From Bryobacteraceae bacterium CoA2 C42 (GTDB lineage Bacteria; Acidobacteriota; Terriglobia; Bryobacterales; Bryobacteraceae), in assembly GCA_019931245.1 (NCBI GenBank), contig JAINDL010000005.1, forward strand, positions 1 through 64,000: a DNA stretch of 64,000 nucleotides. The letters are read 5' to 3'. Shown here piece after piece: positions 1 to 7,446 of this stretch. The notes under the pieces were generated by a model. That model was not told where the DNA came from and did not search any database. It saw only the letters and a program-made list of their open reading frames with translations. Position 1 is the stretch's first letter. Each line of letters starts with the position of its first letter. The translations under genes and the position numbers were made by a program.

Positions 1-10
1 ATCCTGACTA

Positions 11-40
11 TCGAACAAAGGAGCCATCTGCTGTTATACT
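11..40 (+). promoter_or_regulatory. Promoter of tRNA-Leu
   Basis: A TATACT hexamer at 35-40 lies 12 bases before the mature tRNA. TCGAAC at 11-16, 18 bases upstream, is a weak -35 match. The same TCGAAC/TATACT pair recurs in front of the TonB receptor gene near 38.28 kb, which modestly supports both. Transcription would begin near 47. Confidence 0.6.
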
Positions 41-52
41 GACAGGGTCAGG

Positions 53-141
53 GCCGAAGTGGTGGAACTGGTATACACAGCAGACTCAAAATCTGCCGGG
101 GTTCACTCCCCATGTGGGTTCGACTCCCACCTTCGGCACCA
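53..141 (+). tRNA. tRNA-Leu (anticodon CAA)
   Basis: The acceptor arm GCCGAAG (53-59) pairs perfectly with CTTCGGC (131-137), followed by discriminator A and an encoded CCA (139-141). The anticodon stem GCAGA/TCTGC encloses the loop CTCAAAA, giving anticodon CAA. A long variable arm (around CGGGG...CCCC) marks it as a class II tRNA, as expected for leucine. The T arm GTGGG-TTCGACT-CCCAC is intact. It reads UUG codons. It has its own promoter just upstream and is followed by a convergent gene. Confidence 0.97.
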
Positions 142-145
142 TCGA

Positions 146-913
146 CTAGTTTCGTAGCGCGGCTACGATCTCTTTGCCCTTTTCAAGCATCATGGACCAT
201 TCCGAGGCGGTGCCGAGGAAACGGTAGCCACGATTCGCCCACTTGGCCGACAGCGCCAGGTTGCGGGCCTGCAGGCCCGGCGCGATGCCTTTGGCCTCGC
301 AGGTTTCGCGGATCGCGTCGAGGGTGGCTTCCATCTTCGGATCGTCGAACTGCCCAGGCACGCCGAGTGAAATCGAAAGGTCCACCGGGCCGACCATCAC
401 GACATCGATGCCCGGTACCGAGAGCAGCTCCTCGCGGGCTTCAAAGGCCCGCTGCGTTTCGATCTGGAGGATCACCATGCCGTTTTCGTTGCGGTGGGCG
501 ATCATCTCCGGGATGGTGACGGCTTCGTAGCCGGCCTGCATGGTGGTGAGCCCGAAGCCGCGGATACCCACCGGCGGAAATTTGCACCAGCTCACGGCCT
601 GGGCCAGCAACTCGGGGGACTCGACGCGCGGGAAGATAATGCCGTCGGCGCCGCAATCGAGCGAGCGGGCGATCAGGTCGTACTGGATATCCGCCACGCG
701 AGCAAAAATCGTCAGCCCGCAGAGGCCGGCGACGCGGCAGATATCCTGCTGCGTTTCAATGCCGAAGCAGCCGTGCTCGCCGTCGAGATAGGCGTAGTCG
801 AATCCGGCGGCCTTGAGGATGCGGGCGATCTCGGGGTCGCGGAGCTGTCCATAGGAAGTGCCCAACACGGTCTTGCCAGCCAGCAAGGCCTGCTTTACGG
901 GGTTCAAGCGCAT
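146..913 (-). CDS. HpcH/HpaI aldolase family protein
   Basis: A 255-residue class II aldolase of the HpcH/HpaI (2,4-dihydroxyhept-2-enedioate / 4-hydroxy-2-oxovalerate type) family. These cytosolic TIM-barrel enzymes cleave 2-keto-4-hydroxy acids to pyruvate plus an aldehyde using a divalent metal. Visible family motifs are YLDGEHG near residue 43, the GADGIIFPRVES segment near 90, PPVGIRGFG near 114, the metal-ligand Glu in LQIET near 148 and the ligand Asp in GPVDLSISLG near 175. Full family length. The natural substrate cannot be told from sequence. The start is decided by a TACACT -10 hexamer only 6 nt upstream, inside the 3' end of bshC, so the gene may be transcribed separately and leaderless. 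Confidence 0.9.
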   Translation of the reverse strand: MRLNPVKQALLAGKTVLGTSYGQLRDPEIARILKAAGFDYAYLDGEHGCFGIETQQDICRVAGLCGLTIFARVADIQYDLIARSLDCGADGIIFPRVESPELLAQAVSWCKFPPVGIRGFGLTTMQAGYEAVTIPEMIAHRNENGMVILQIETQRAFEAREELLSVPGIDVVMVGPVDLSISLGVPGQFDDPKMEATLDAIRETCEAKGIAPGLQARNLALSAKWANRGYRFLGTASEWSMMLEKGKEIVAALRN

Positions 914-925
914 GGCGCTAGTGTA
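914..925 (-). promoter_or_regulatory. -10 box directly before the aldolase start
   Basis: On the minus strand TACACT (complement of 920-925) is followed by six bases and then the ATG at 913. The hexamer overlaps the stop codon of bshC (918-920). A start point 6-7 nt after the hexamer would coincide with the ATG, giving a leaderless mRNA. No convincing -35 was seen. Confidence 0.45.
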
Positions 926-2450
926 TCGGAAGCACCTGGTGATCCGGGCAGCCGACTTCGACGTGCTCGTAGATGCGTTCGATCAGGTCCGGGCCGTGCT
1001 GGGCGAGGAACGGCAGGATGCTGTAGAAGCGCTCCTGCAGGTGGCGGTGCGGGTAGAGGCTATGGTGCAGATATTGGGCCTGCCGTTGGGCCTGCTCGTC
1101 GCGGCGCAGCGCCTGGCCGGCGGTTTTGCGCTCCATCTTCGCGAGCTGATGGAGCATCTTGTCGCGGCCCCGGGCAAGCACCTTTTCCAGGGTGGGGTCG
1201 AGCGCGCGGACTTCGGCGAACAGTGTCTCCACCTGCTGGCTCAGATTGGTGCGCAGGCCGGCGACCTTTTCCGTGACGCCGGGCGGGATAAGTTTGGCGG
1301 CGAGGCGCTCGCGCAGGCCGGTTTCGTGGATCAGGGCATCCGTCACGGTGAGTCCGTAGCGGGAGAGGATCTTTGCCGTGCGGTCGTCGAGCAGGGTGAA
1401 GCCGGCACGATGGAGCATGACGGGCATGCGACCGAGGAGGCGCTGGTAGAGCACCTGCGACTGGGCGAAGTAGGCCAGCTCAGCCGGGCCGCCGAAGTAG
1501 GCGACGGTCGGCAGCAGGTAGTCCTGCAGCACGGGGCGGAGCAGCGCGTTCGGGGAAAGATCGGCGGTGCGCACGGGTTCTCCGGTCCACGGCGTCCGCT
1601 TCCCGCCTTCGAGAGAGAACAGCAGCGAACTGCCGGCTTCGACGTGTACCTGGGAATGATAGCCGGCCGCGGCGAGTTCCGCGTTACGTTCCAGCAGCGC
1701 GGCATTCAACTCCGGCGCCTGGGCCACTGCCATCAAAAGCAGGCTGCTTCCGATGGACCGGATGGCAGGGGCGAGCGGATCGAGGAATAGAATAGGCCAC
1801 CGGGCCAGCAGCCGCTGCGCCAAAGCGCGGAAGGCCCCGCCGAACGTGGCCCCGGGCGCGTAACACTCCCGCACCATGGCCATCACCTCATCGGCGTAGG
1901 GCAGCCCGGCCAAGGCGGCGGCCAACTCGTCGAGCGGCGCGTCAACGACCGGGATGGGCCCCACCGGGCCGGAGAGCGGATTGGCGGCCGCCGTCTTCAG
2001 CCCCACCACCTCGTGCACGGCGTTGAAGACCCAGGCCTGGTTGATTTCGACGAGATCGTGATCTTCCGTGGCGAGCCAGAAGACGGGCACGGCGGGAATG
2101 CCCTGCGCCGTTAAGTTTTCGGCCAGCCGGATGGCCGACAGCGCCTTGAAGATGGAGTAGCAGGGGCCGGCGAACAGGCCCACCTGCTGGCCGGTGACAA
2201 CGGCGACGGCGTCCGGACGGGCCAGGACGGCGAGCGAGGGGTTGCCGGGGTTCTGCTCGGCGAGGGCGGCGACGATGTCCGCGCGGCGCGCAGCAGGGTA
2301 GTCGATCTGCCGCGCAGCGGCGGCAAAGGAGGCCGGATCGTACGGGGCGTGGGAGTAGAATGGCGCTACGCGGTCGAAGTGATAGACCAGATCGGCGAAC
2401 AGCCGGGAGGCGCCGGGCAGTTCGGTGTGCCGGATGCAGGTCGTCGTCAT
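918..2450 (-). CDS. bshC: Bacillithiol biosynthesis cysteine-adding enzyme BshC
   Basis: A 510-residue homologue of BshC, which adds cysteine to glucosaminyl-malate in the last step of bacillithiol synthesis in the cytosol. The hallmark blocks VTGQQVGLFAGPCYSIFKAL (about residues 85-104) and PVFWLATEDHDLVE (about 122-135) are present. The C-terminal half is long-helical and charged, as in the family's coiled-coil region. The reading frame is open 18 codons further to a TTG at 2504, but the ATG at 2450 gives the usual family N-terminus, so I prefer it. A TATACT box at 2545-2550 (minus strand) would give a leader of roughly 90 nt. No bshA or bshB is in the window. Cysteine could come from the CysO/CysM pathway at 24-26 kb. 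Confidence 0.92.
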   Translation of the reverse strand: MTTTCIRHTELPGASRLFADLVYHFDRVAPFYSHAPYDPASFAAAARQIDYPAARRADIVAALAEQNPGNPSLAVLARPDAVAVVTGQQVGLFAGPCYSIFKALSAIRLAENLTAQGIPAVPVFWLATEDHDLVEINQAWVFNAVHEVVGLKTAAANPLSGPVGPIPVVDAPLDELAAALAGLPYADEVMAMVRECYAPGATFGGAFRALAQRLLARWPILFLDPLAPAIRSIGSSLLLMAVAQAPELNAALLERNAELAAAGYHSQVHVEAGSSLLFSLEGGKRTPWTGEPVRTADLSPNALLRPVLQDYLLPTVAYFGGPAELAYFAQSQVLYQRLLGRMPVMLHRAGFTLLDDRTAKILSRYGLTVTDALIHETGLRERLAAKLIPPGVTEKVAGLRTNLSQQVETLFAEVRALDPTLEKVLARGRDKMLHQLAKMERKTAGQALRRDEQAQRQAQYLHHSLYPHRHLQERFYSILPFLAQHGPDLIERIYEHVEVGCPDHQVLPIH

Positions 2451-2544
2451 CCGTTTCCGAGCCCGCGGCCGGCGGGAGCGAGCCCCGTTCGTGCGCTGCG
2501 ACAATTCGTGGTGCGCTTGGTCATCAAAAGATCAGCCTATCAAA

Positions 2545-2554
2545 AGTATATAGA
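2545..2554. promoter_or_regulatory. Overlapping divergent -10 boxes, bshC/cyaY
   Basis: The sequence AGTATATAGA contains TATACT on the minus strand (complement of 2545-2550, towards bshC) and TATATA/TATAGA on the plus strand (2547-2554, towards cyaY). The two boxes share bases, so RNA polymerase could initiate in either direction from one site. The plus-strand leader to the ATG at 2585 would be about 25 nt. Confidence 0.45.
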
Positions 2555-2584
2555 CCGAGATGCTTTCTGATACCGTGAAGATTC

Positions 2585-2917
2585 ATGCTCGACGAACAAG
2601 ACTTCCATCTCAAGTGTGAAGACTCGATGACGGCGTTGTTCAAAGCGCTCGCCGGCGCTTCGGACGAACACGATTTTGAAGCCGATTTCAACAATGGCAC
2701 CTTGACGGTGGAGTTCGAAGAGCCGCGGGCCAAGTTTGTCGTTAGCCCGCAGACGCCGGTGCGCCAAGTGTGGGTGTCGGCCCACTCCCGCAGCTTCAAA
2801 CTCGATTGGGACGGCGCCCGGAAGGCGTTTGTGTTGGCGGCGTCGGGCCAGACGCTGGCGGAGTTGATTGCCGCGCACATCAGCGAGCACCTCGGGGAGA
2901 CCGTCAGCCTCTCGTAA
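2585..2917 (+). CDS. cyaY: Frataxin-like protein CyaY
   Basis: A 110-residue protein aligning by eye with Escherichia coli CyaY (106 residues) over its whole length. It has an acidic N-terminal helix rich in D/E (DEHDFEAD near 27-34), the strand pair around NNGTLTVEFEE (about 36-46), the QTPVRQVWVSA motif (about 58-68) matching the frataxin Q-P-x-x-Q-x-W-x-A signature, and the late SGQTLAELI helix. Frataxins bind iron on the acidic ridge and modulate the cysteine desulfurase in Fe-S cluster assembly in the cytosol. Its stop is immediately followed by the ATG of hemW, an Fe-S radical-SAM protein, so the two are probably co-translated. Frataxin is known mostly from Proteobacteria, so its presence here is noteworthy. 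Confidence 0.85.
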   Translation: MLDEQDFHLKCEDSMTALFKALAGASDEHDFEADFNNGTLTVEFEEPRAKFVVSPQTPVRQVWVSAHSRSFKLDWDGARKAFVLAASGQTLAELIAAHISEHLGETVSLS

Positions 2918-3988
2918 ATGCCTGGCGTCTACCTCTCGTTTCCGTTCTGCGCCCAGAAATGCACCTATTGCAATTTCGCCTCCGGGGTGTTTCCGCGCGA
3001 ACTCGAAGACCGCTATCAAGCGGTGCTGCGGCGGGAGCTCGACGAGACCGTCTGGCCGTGGACGCCGGAGACCGTCTATCTGGGGGGCGGCACGCCGAGT
3101 CAGATTGCCCTGGACGATCTGCGCGAGCTGCTGCGCCGCATTCCGGGCCGGCCGTGGGCCGAAGCGACGATGGAAGCGGCGCCGGGATCGTTCACGCGGC
3201 AGCAGGCGGCCGCGTGGCGCGAGGCGGGGATCAACCGGGTGAGCCTCGGCGTGCAGTCGTTCGTCGCCGGGGAGCTGCGCAAGACCGGCCGTAAGCATAC
3301 GGCCGAGATGGTCGCCGGCGATGTGGCGCTGCTGCGCGAAGAGGGGATTCCGGATATCAACCTCGACCTCATTGCCGGGCTGCCGGGGCAGACGGCGGCG
3401 AGTTGGGAGGTTTCGCTCGACTGGATCGAAAGGCTGAGCCCGCCGCACGCTTCGGTGTACATGCTCGAAGTGGATGAGGATTCGCGGCTGGGCCTGGAAA
3501 TTCTGAACAACGGCCCGAAGTATGGCGCGCAGGACATTCCGGACGAGGACGCGATTGCGGCGATGTATGAACGGGCCGTGGAGCGGCTGGAGGCGATGGG
3601 TCTCGGGCGGTATGAGGTTTCGAATTTTGGCCGGCCGTCGCGGCACAACCTGAAGTATTGGCGCCTTGAGGAGTATCTGGGCTTCGGCGCCGATGCGCAT
3701 TCAAGCGCCGGCGGTGAGCGGTGGCAGAACCCGGAGACGGCGCTCGCGTATGTGGAGCAGGGTCCCGGCCGGCGGGAAGCAACTCCGGCGGATCCGGCGA
3801 GTGAACGGTTTTTTGTTGGTCTGCGCTTGAGCGAGGGGATTGTGGCGGCGGCGGCGGAGCTCGACCGCTGGTCGGAGCCCATTGCGCGTTTTGTGGGCGA
3901 CGGGCTGCTCGAGCGCGACGGCGCCCGCCTGCGGCTTTCGGCGCGGGGCGTGCTGGTTTCTAACGAGGTATTGCAGGAATTTTTATGA
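2918..3988 (+). CDS. hemW: HemW-type radical SAM protein (heme chaperone family)
   Basis: A 356-residue radical S-adenosylmethionine protein of the HemN/HemW family. The cluster motif C11-x3-C15-x2-C18 (CAQKCTYC) is followed by NF rather than the DF common in Hem[10 protein letters not shown] (about 53-61), GVQSF (about 110-114) and the late [16 protein letters not shown] segment (about 228-243) are typical of HemW. The very N-terminal cluster motif and short length favour HemW, a heme-binding chaperone, over true coproporphyrinogen dehydrogenase HemN. It starts at the base after the cyaY stop and overlaps ltaE by 4 nt (ATGA), so the three genes form one translational unit. Confidence 0.88.
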   Translation: MPGVYLSFPFCAQKCTYCNFASGVFPRELEDRYQAVLRRELDETVWPWTPETVYLGGGTPSQIALDDLRELLRRIPGRPWAEATMEAAPGSFTRQQAAAWREAGINRVSLGVQSFVAGELRKTGRKHTAEMVAGDVALLREEGIPDINLDLIAGLPGQTAASWEVSLDWIERLSPPHASVYMLEVDEDSRLGLEILNNGPKYGAQDIPDEDAIAAMYERAVERLEAMGLGRYEVSNFGRPSRHNLKYWRLEEYLGFGADAHSSAGGERWQNPETALAYVEQGPGRREATPADPASERFFVGLRLSEGIVAAAAELDRWSEPIARFVGDGLLERDGARLRLSARGVLVSNEVLQEFL

Positions 3989-5010
3989 TTGATCTCCGGA
4001 GTGACACCGTCACCAAACCTACACCGGCCATGCGCCGGGCCATGGCCGAAGCCGAAGTCGGCGACGACGTTTATCAGGAAGACCCTACCGTCAACCGCCT
4101 GGAGGCGCTGGCGGCCGAGATTATGGGCAAGGAGGCCGGTCTGTTTGTCCCGACCGGCACGATGGGGAATACGATTGGACTGACCGTCCATACGCAGCAC
4201 GGGCAGGAGGTGATCTGCGAAGCGCGATCGCACGTGCTCGATTGGGAGCTTTCGATGATGGCCTGGTTTGCGGGCTGTCTGGCGCGGGCGATTCCGACGG
4301 CGACGGGGCAGATGCGGTGGGAGCAGATTGTGAAGGAGATCCGCCCGGTGGGCCCGCACGCCGCGCCGACGGGGCTGATCTCGGTGGAGAACACGCACAA
4401 CGTGTCCGGCGGTACGGTGTACCCGCTCGAACAGCTGGCCGAGATCAAGCGCGGGGCCGAGAGCCATGGTCTGGCGGTGCACATGGACGGGGCGCGGTTT
4501 TTCCACGCCGTGACGGCGCTGAACGTGGCGCCGACCGAGATTGCGCAGTACGCCGATACGGTGATGTTTTGTCTGTCGAAGGGGCTGGGCGCGCCGGCCG
4601 GCTCGATGCTGGTGGGCACGCAGGCGCAGATGGACAAGGGACGGCTGCTGCGGAAGCGCCTCGGCGGCGGCATGCGGCAGGCGGGCGTACTGGCGGCGGC
4701 GGGGCTGGTGGCGCTCGAACAGATGCGCGGGCGACTGGGCGAAGACCACGCCAACGCGGCGTATCTGGCGGGGGCGCTGGCAGAGTTGCCGGGGATCGCC
4801 GTGGAACCGTATGCCGGGACGAACATCGTGTTCTTCGACGTCTCGGGTACGGGGCGGACGGGTGCGCAGATGGCGCAGGAGCTGCTGGCGGCGGGCGTGG
4901 TGATGAACGCGATGGGGCCGAACCGGCTGCGGGCGGTGACGCATTTCGACGTTGATCGCGCGGCTTGTGAAGAGGCGGTGGCGATCCTCGGCAAGCTGTT
5001 ACAGAACTAA
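3985..5010 (+). CDS. ltaE: Low-specificity L-threonine aldolase
   Basis: A 341-residue fold-type I PLP enzyme that cleaves threonine/allo-threonine to glycine and acetaldehyde in the cytosol. The N-terminus [12 protein letters not shown], the EDPTVNRLE block and VPTGTMGN are textbook threonine aldolase motifs. H165-M-D-G-A-R ([10 protein letters not shown]) and the Schiff-base lysine K199 in CLSKGLGAP complete the active site. Length matches the family. The start codon overlaps the hemW stop (ATGA), giving translational coupling. Glycine supply to tetrapyrroles is not an obvious link, because HemW acts late; the pairing with hemW may be only positional. Confidence 0.93.
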   Translation: MIDLRSDTVTKPTPAMRRAMAEAEVGDDVYQEDPTVNRLEALAAEIMGKEAGLFVPTGTMGNTIGLTVHTQHGQEVICEARSHVLDWELSMMAWFAGCLARAIPTATGQMRWEQIVKEIRPVGPHAAPTGLISVENTHNVSGGTVYPLEQLAEIKRGAESHGLAVHMDGARFFHAVTALNVAPTEIAQYADTVMFCLSKGLGAPAGSMLVGTQAQMDKGRLLRKRLGGGMRQAGVLAAAGLVALEQMRGRLGEDHANAAYLAGALAELPGIAVEPYAGTNIVFFDVSGTGRTGAQMAQELLAAGVVMNAMGPNRLRAVTHFDVDRAACEEAVAILGKLLQN

Positions 5011-5047
5011 TACATGGCGCGGGGTGGGGCGCTGGTAGCGTGGAGAG

Positions 5048-5851
5048 ATGAACTGGCCAACCGTCATTGTTCTGATCGTGCTGCATGCTGGCGCCGTTGC
5101 CGCGCTGTTTCAGTTCTCGTGGGCTGCCGTGGGAGTGGCGGCTCTGCTGCATTGGGTGGCGATTTGTCTGGGCATCAGCATGGGGTACCACCGGCTGCAT
5201 ACGCACCGGGCGTACAAAGTGCCGCTGTGGCTGGAGCATTGCTTCGCGGTTTGCGGGTCGCTGACGCTCGAAGGCGGGCCGATCTTCTGGGTGGCGACGC
5301 ACCGGATTCATCATCAGAAATCGGACCAGGCGGGCGACCCGCACTCGCCGCGGGAGGGCGCTTGGTGGGCGCACATTGGTTGGCTGCTGGTGGGGCCGGC
5401 GGAAAGCATGGACACCAAGCGGATGGCGAAGTACACGCCGGACCTGGCAAAGGATCCGTTCTACGTCTGGCTGAACGACTGGCACTGGCTGCCGCTGGTG
5501 TTGCTTTCGGCGCTGCTGTTTGCCGTGGGCGGCTGGCCGTTTCTGCTGTGGGGCTCGTTTGTGCGGGTGACGGTCGGCCTGCACGCGACGTGGCTAGTGA
5601 ACTCGGCCACGCATTTGTGGGGAACGCGGCGGTTTGCGACGCGGGACGACTCGCGGAACAACTGGTGGGTGGCGTTGGTGACCTTTGGCGAGGGCTGGCA
5701 CAACAACCACCACGCGCATCCGGTATCGGCGCGGCACGGGCTGGCTTGGTATGAGTTCGATCCGTCGTTTCTCCAGATCAAGCTCCTGGAGAAGCTAGGG
5801 ATTGCGACGGCGGTGAAGGTGGCGCGGGTGGACGAGGCGCTGGCGGAGTAA
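5048..5851 (+). CDS. Membrane acyl-CoA/acyl-lipid desaturase (delta-9 type)
   Basis: A 267-residue integral membrane di-iron desaturase. The three histidine boxes are clear: HRLHTHR (about residues 39-45), HRIHHQK (about 80-86) and HNNHHAH (about 219-225). Hydrophobic spans lie at about 5-40 and 140-175, as in stearoyl-CoA desaturases. It introduces a cis double bond into saturated acyl chains at the inner membrane. TAGCGT at 5036-5041 lies 6 nt before the ATG and may be a -10 box. The only SD-like bases, GGAGAG, abut the ATG too closely for normal use. It is followed after 2 nt by a histidine kinase and then a response regulator, suggesting control of membrane lipid composition. Confidence 0.9.
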   Translation: MNWPTVIVLIVLHAGAVAALFQFSWAAVGVAALLHWVAICLGISMGYHRLHTHRAYKVPLWLEHCFAVCGSLTLEGGPIFWVATHRIHHQKSDQAGDPHSPREGAWWAHIGWLLVGPAESMDTKRMAKYTPDLAKDPFYVWLNDWHWLPLVLLSALLFAVGGWPFLLWGSFVRVTVGLHATWLVNSATHLWGTRRFATRDDSRNNWWVALVTFGEGWHNNHHAHPVSARHGLAWYEFDPSFLQIKLLEKLGIATAVKVARVDEALAE

Positions 5852-5853
5852 CG

Positions 5854-6738
5854 GTGACGGGACGGCGAAAGAGTATCGCGTTCTTTATCGCGTTAGGCGC
5901 CGGGGTGGTTTCGATTACGGTGCTGTTGTACGTCGGCTGGGTGTTGCTCAACTGGCGGACGGGGATTCTGTTGTTTCTCGGGGTGGTGCTGCTGGCCATC
6001 ATCATTGCCGGGGTGGTGCTGAACACGATCTTTCTCGTCCGGGAGATCCGGCGGAATGAGCAGCACGACGCCTTTATCAATGCCGTGACGCACGAGTTGA
6101 AGACGCCGGTGTCGTCGATCCGGCTGTATCTGGAGACGCTGCAGAGCCGGCCGGTGGAGGAGAGCAAGCGGCAGGAGTTCTACCGGATTATGCTGGCCGA
6201 AAACGACCGGCTGCATGCGACGATCGAGCAGGTGCTGCGGACGGGGCGGATGGGCGCGAGCCGGAAGCTAAATTTGACTTCGTTTGACCTGAACGCGATT
6301 GTGGGCGAGTGCCTGGAGCGGCTGCGGACGATTTATCCGGAGCCGGCGGTGCATTTGGATTTCGCGGCGGGCGAGGCGGTGGTGATGCGGGCGGACGCGG
6401 ACGATGTGCGGGCGGCGGTGTCGAATCTGCTCGACAACGCGATCAAGTACTCGACGCAGCCGGCGCAGGTGGAGATTGAGACGCGGGTGGTGGACGGCAA
6501 GTACGTGCAGCTGCGCGTACGCGATCAGGGGCCGGGGATTGCCAAGGATGAGCTGAAGCAGATCTTCAAACGGTTTTACCGGGTGCCGGGGGTGTTGGCT
6601 GCTAAGGTGAAGGGGACGGGATTAGGGCTGTTCATCGTGCGCAGCGTGGCGTTGCGGCACGGGGGCAAGGCGTGGGCGGAGAGCGCGGGGCCGGGCTCGG
6701 GCAGCACGTTCATCCTGCAGCTGCCGCTAAAGACATGA
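5854..6738 (+). CDS. Intramembrane-sensing histidine kinase
   Basis: A 294-residue HisKA/HATPase_c kinase starting with GTG two bases after the desaturase stop. Two transmembrane helices (about 8-32 and 37-61) are joined by a turn of only a few residues, so there is no periplasmic sensor domain and no HAMP. The phospho-acceptor is H80 in AVTHELKTP. The N box LLDNAIKYS, G1 DQGPGI and G2 GTGLGLFIV are all intact. Kinases with this layout sense events in or at the membrane. It overlaps the response regulator gene by 4 nt. The partner is certainly the OmpR-type regulator, and the upstream desaturase is a plausible target; that link is inference. Confidence 0.92.
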   Translation: MTGRRKSIAFFIALGAGVVSITVLLYVGWVLLNWRTGILLFLGVVLLAIIIAGVVLNTIFLVREIRRNEQHDAFINAVTHELKTPVSSIRLYLETLQSRPVEESKRQEFYRIMLAENDRLHATIEQVLRTGRMGASRKLNLTSFDLNAIVGECLERLRTIYPEPAVHLDFAAGEAVVMRADADDVRAAVSNLLDNAIKYSTQPAQVEIETRVVDGKYVQLRVRDQGPGIAKDELKQIFKRFYRVPGVLAAKVKGTGLGLFIVRSVALRHGGKAWAESAGPGSGSTFILQLPLKT

Positions 6739-7424
6739 GCAAGATTCTGGTGGTGGAAGACGAACGGGCGCTGGCCGAAGGGCTGCGCTTCAACCTGGAA
6801 GCCGAGGGCTACACGGTGGAGGTGGTGGAGACGGGGGAGGCGGCGCTCGAAGAGCTGTTGACGAAACGAAGCCAATTCGATGTCCTGGTGCTCGATGTGA
6901 TGCTGCCGGGCAAGGACGGCTTCAGCGTGTTGCGGGAGATGCGGGCGGCGGGACTGTACGTGCCGGTGCTGATTTTGACGGCGCGGGGGCACGCCGATGA
7001 TGTGTTGAACGGGTTTGCGGCGGGGTGTGACGATTATCTGCCGAAGCCGTTTGAGTTGGCGATTCTGATTGCGCGGATCGGGAGCCTGCTGCGGCGGCGG
7101 GAGTGGCTGCGGAAGCCGCCGGCTTTTGTGTTTGGCAACAAGTCGGTGGACCTGGAGCGGCTGGAGTTGCGGGTGGGGGCCGAGACGTATCCGTTGACGC
7201 TGATGGAGGCCAATGTGCTGCGGTATCTGATTCAGCACGAGGGGGCGCCGGTTTCGCGTAAGGTGTTGCTCGAAGAGGTTTGGGGGTTGCACGAGGATAC
7301 GGACACGCGGGCGATTGACAACTTCATGGTGCGGCTGCGGAAGTACCTTGAGGACGACCCGGCCAACCCGCGCCATTTGTTGACGGTGCGGGGGGTGGGC
7401 TACCGGTTTGTGAAGGAACCGTAA
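6735..7424 (+). CDS. OmpR/PhoB-family response regulator
   Basis: A 229-residue regulator with a receiver domain (1-120) and a winged-helix DNA-binding domain (about 130-226). Phosphorylation site D54 (LVLDVMLPGKDG), acidic D9/E10 pocket, T82 and K104 (LPKPFE) are conserved. The C-terminal domain has the TLMEANVLRYL and DNFMVRLRKYLEDDP recognition-helix pattern of OmpR proteins. The reading frame extends upstream, but the ATG overlapping the kinase stop (ATGA) gives the standard N-terminus SKILVVEDE. It is the last gene of the desaturase-kinase-regulator unit; the next gene has its own -10 box. Confidence 0.95.
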   Translation: MSKILVVEDERALAEGLRFNLEAEGYTVEVVETGEAALEELLTKRSQFDVLVLDVMLPGKDGFSVLREMRAAGLYVPVLILTARGHADDVLNGFAAGCDDYLPKPFELAILIARIGSLLRRREWLRKPPAFVFGNKSVDLERLELRVGAETYPLTLMEANVLRYLIQHEGAPVSRKVLLEEVWGLHEDTDTRAIDNFMVRLRKYLEDDPANPRHLLTVRGVGYRFVKEP

Positions 7425-7431
7425 GGGGTTA

Positions 7432-7446
7432 TATAGTAAAGGCGTT
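7432..7446 (+). promoter_or_regulatory. -10 box before the DUF1592 gene
   Basis: TATAGT (7432-7437) lies 9 nt before the GTG at 7447 and 12 nt before the in-frame ATG at 7450. A start point at the usual distance would fall at the GTG, fitting a leaderless or near-leaderless mRNA. No clear -35. Confidence 0.5.

Noticed and set aside
2451-2504. Longer N-terminus for BshC from TTG 2504
   Set aside because: The extra 18 residues are Arg-rich and unlike the family, whereas ATG 2450 gives the normal N-terminus.
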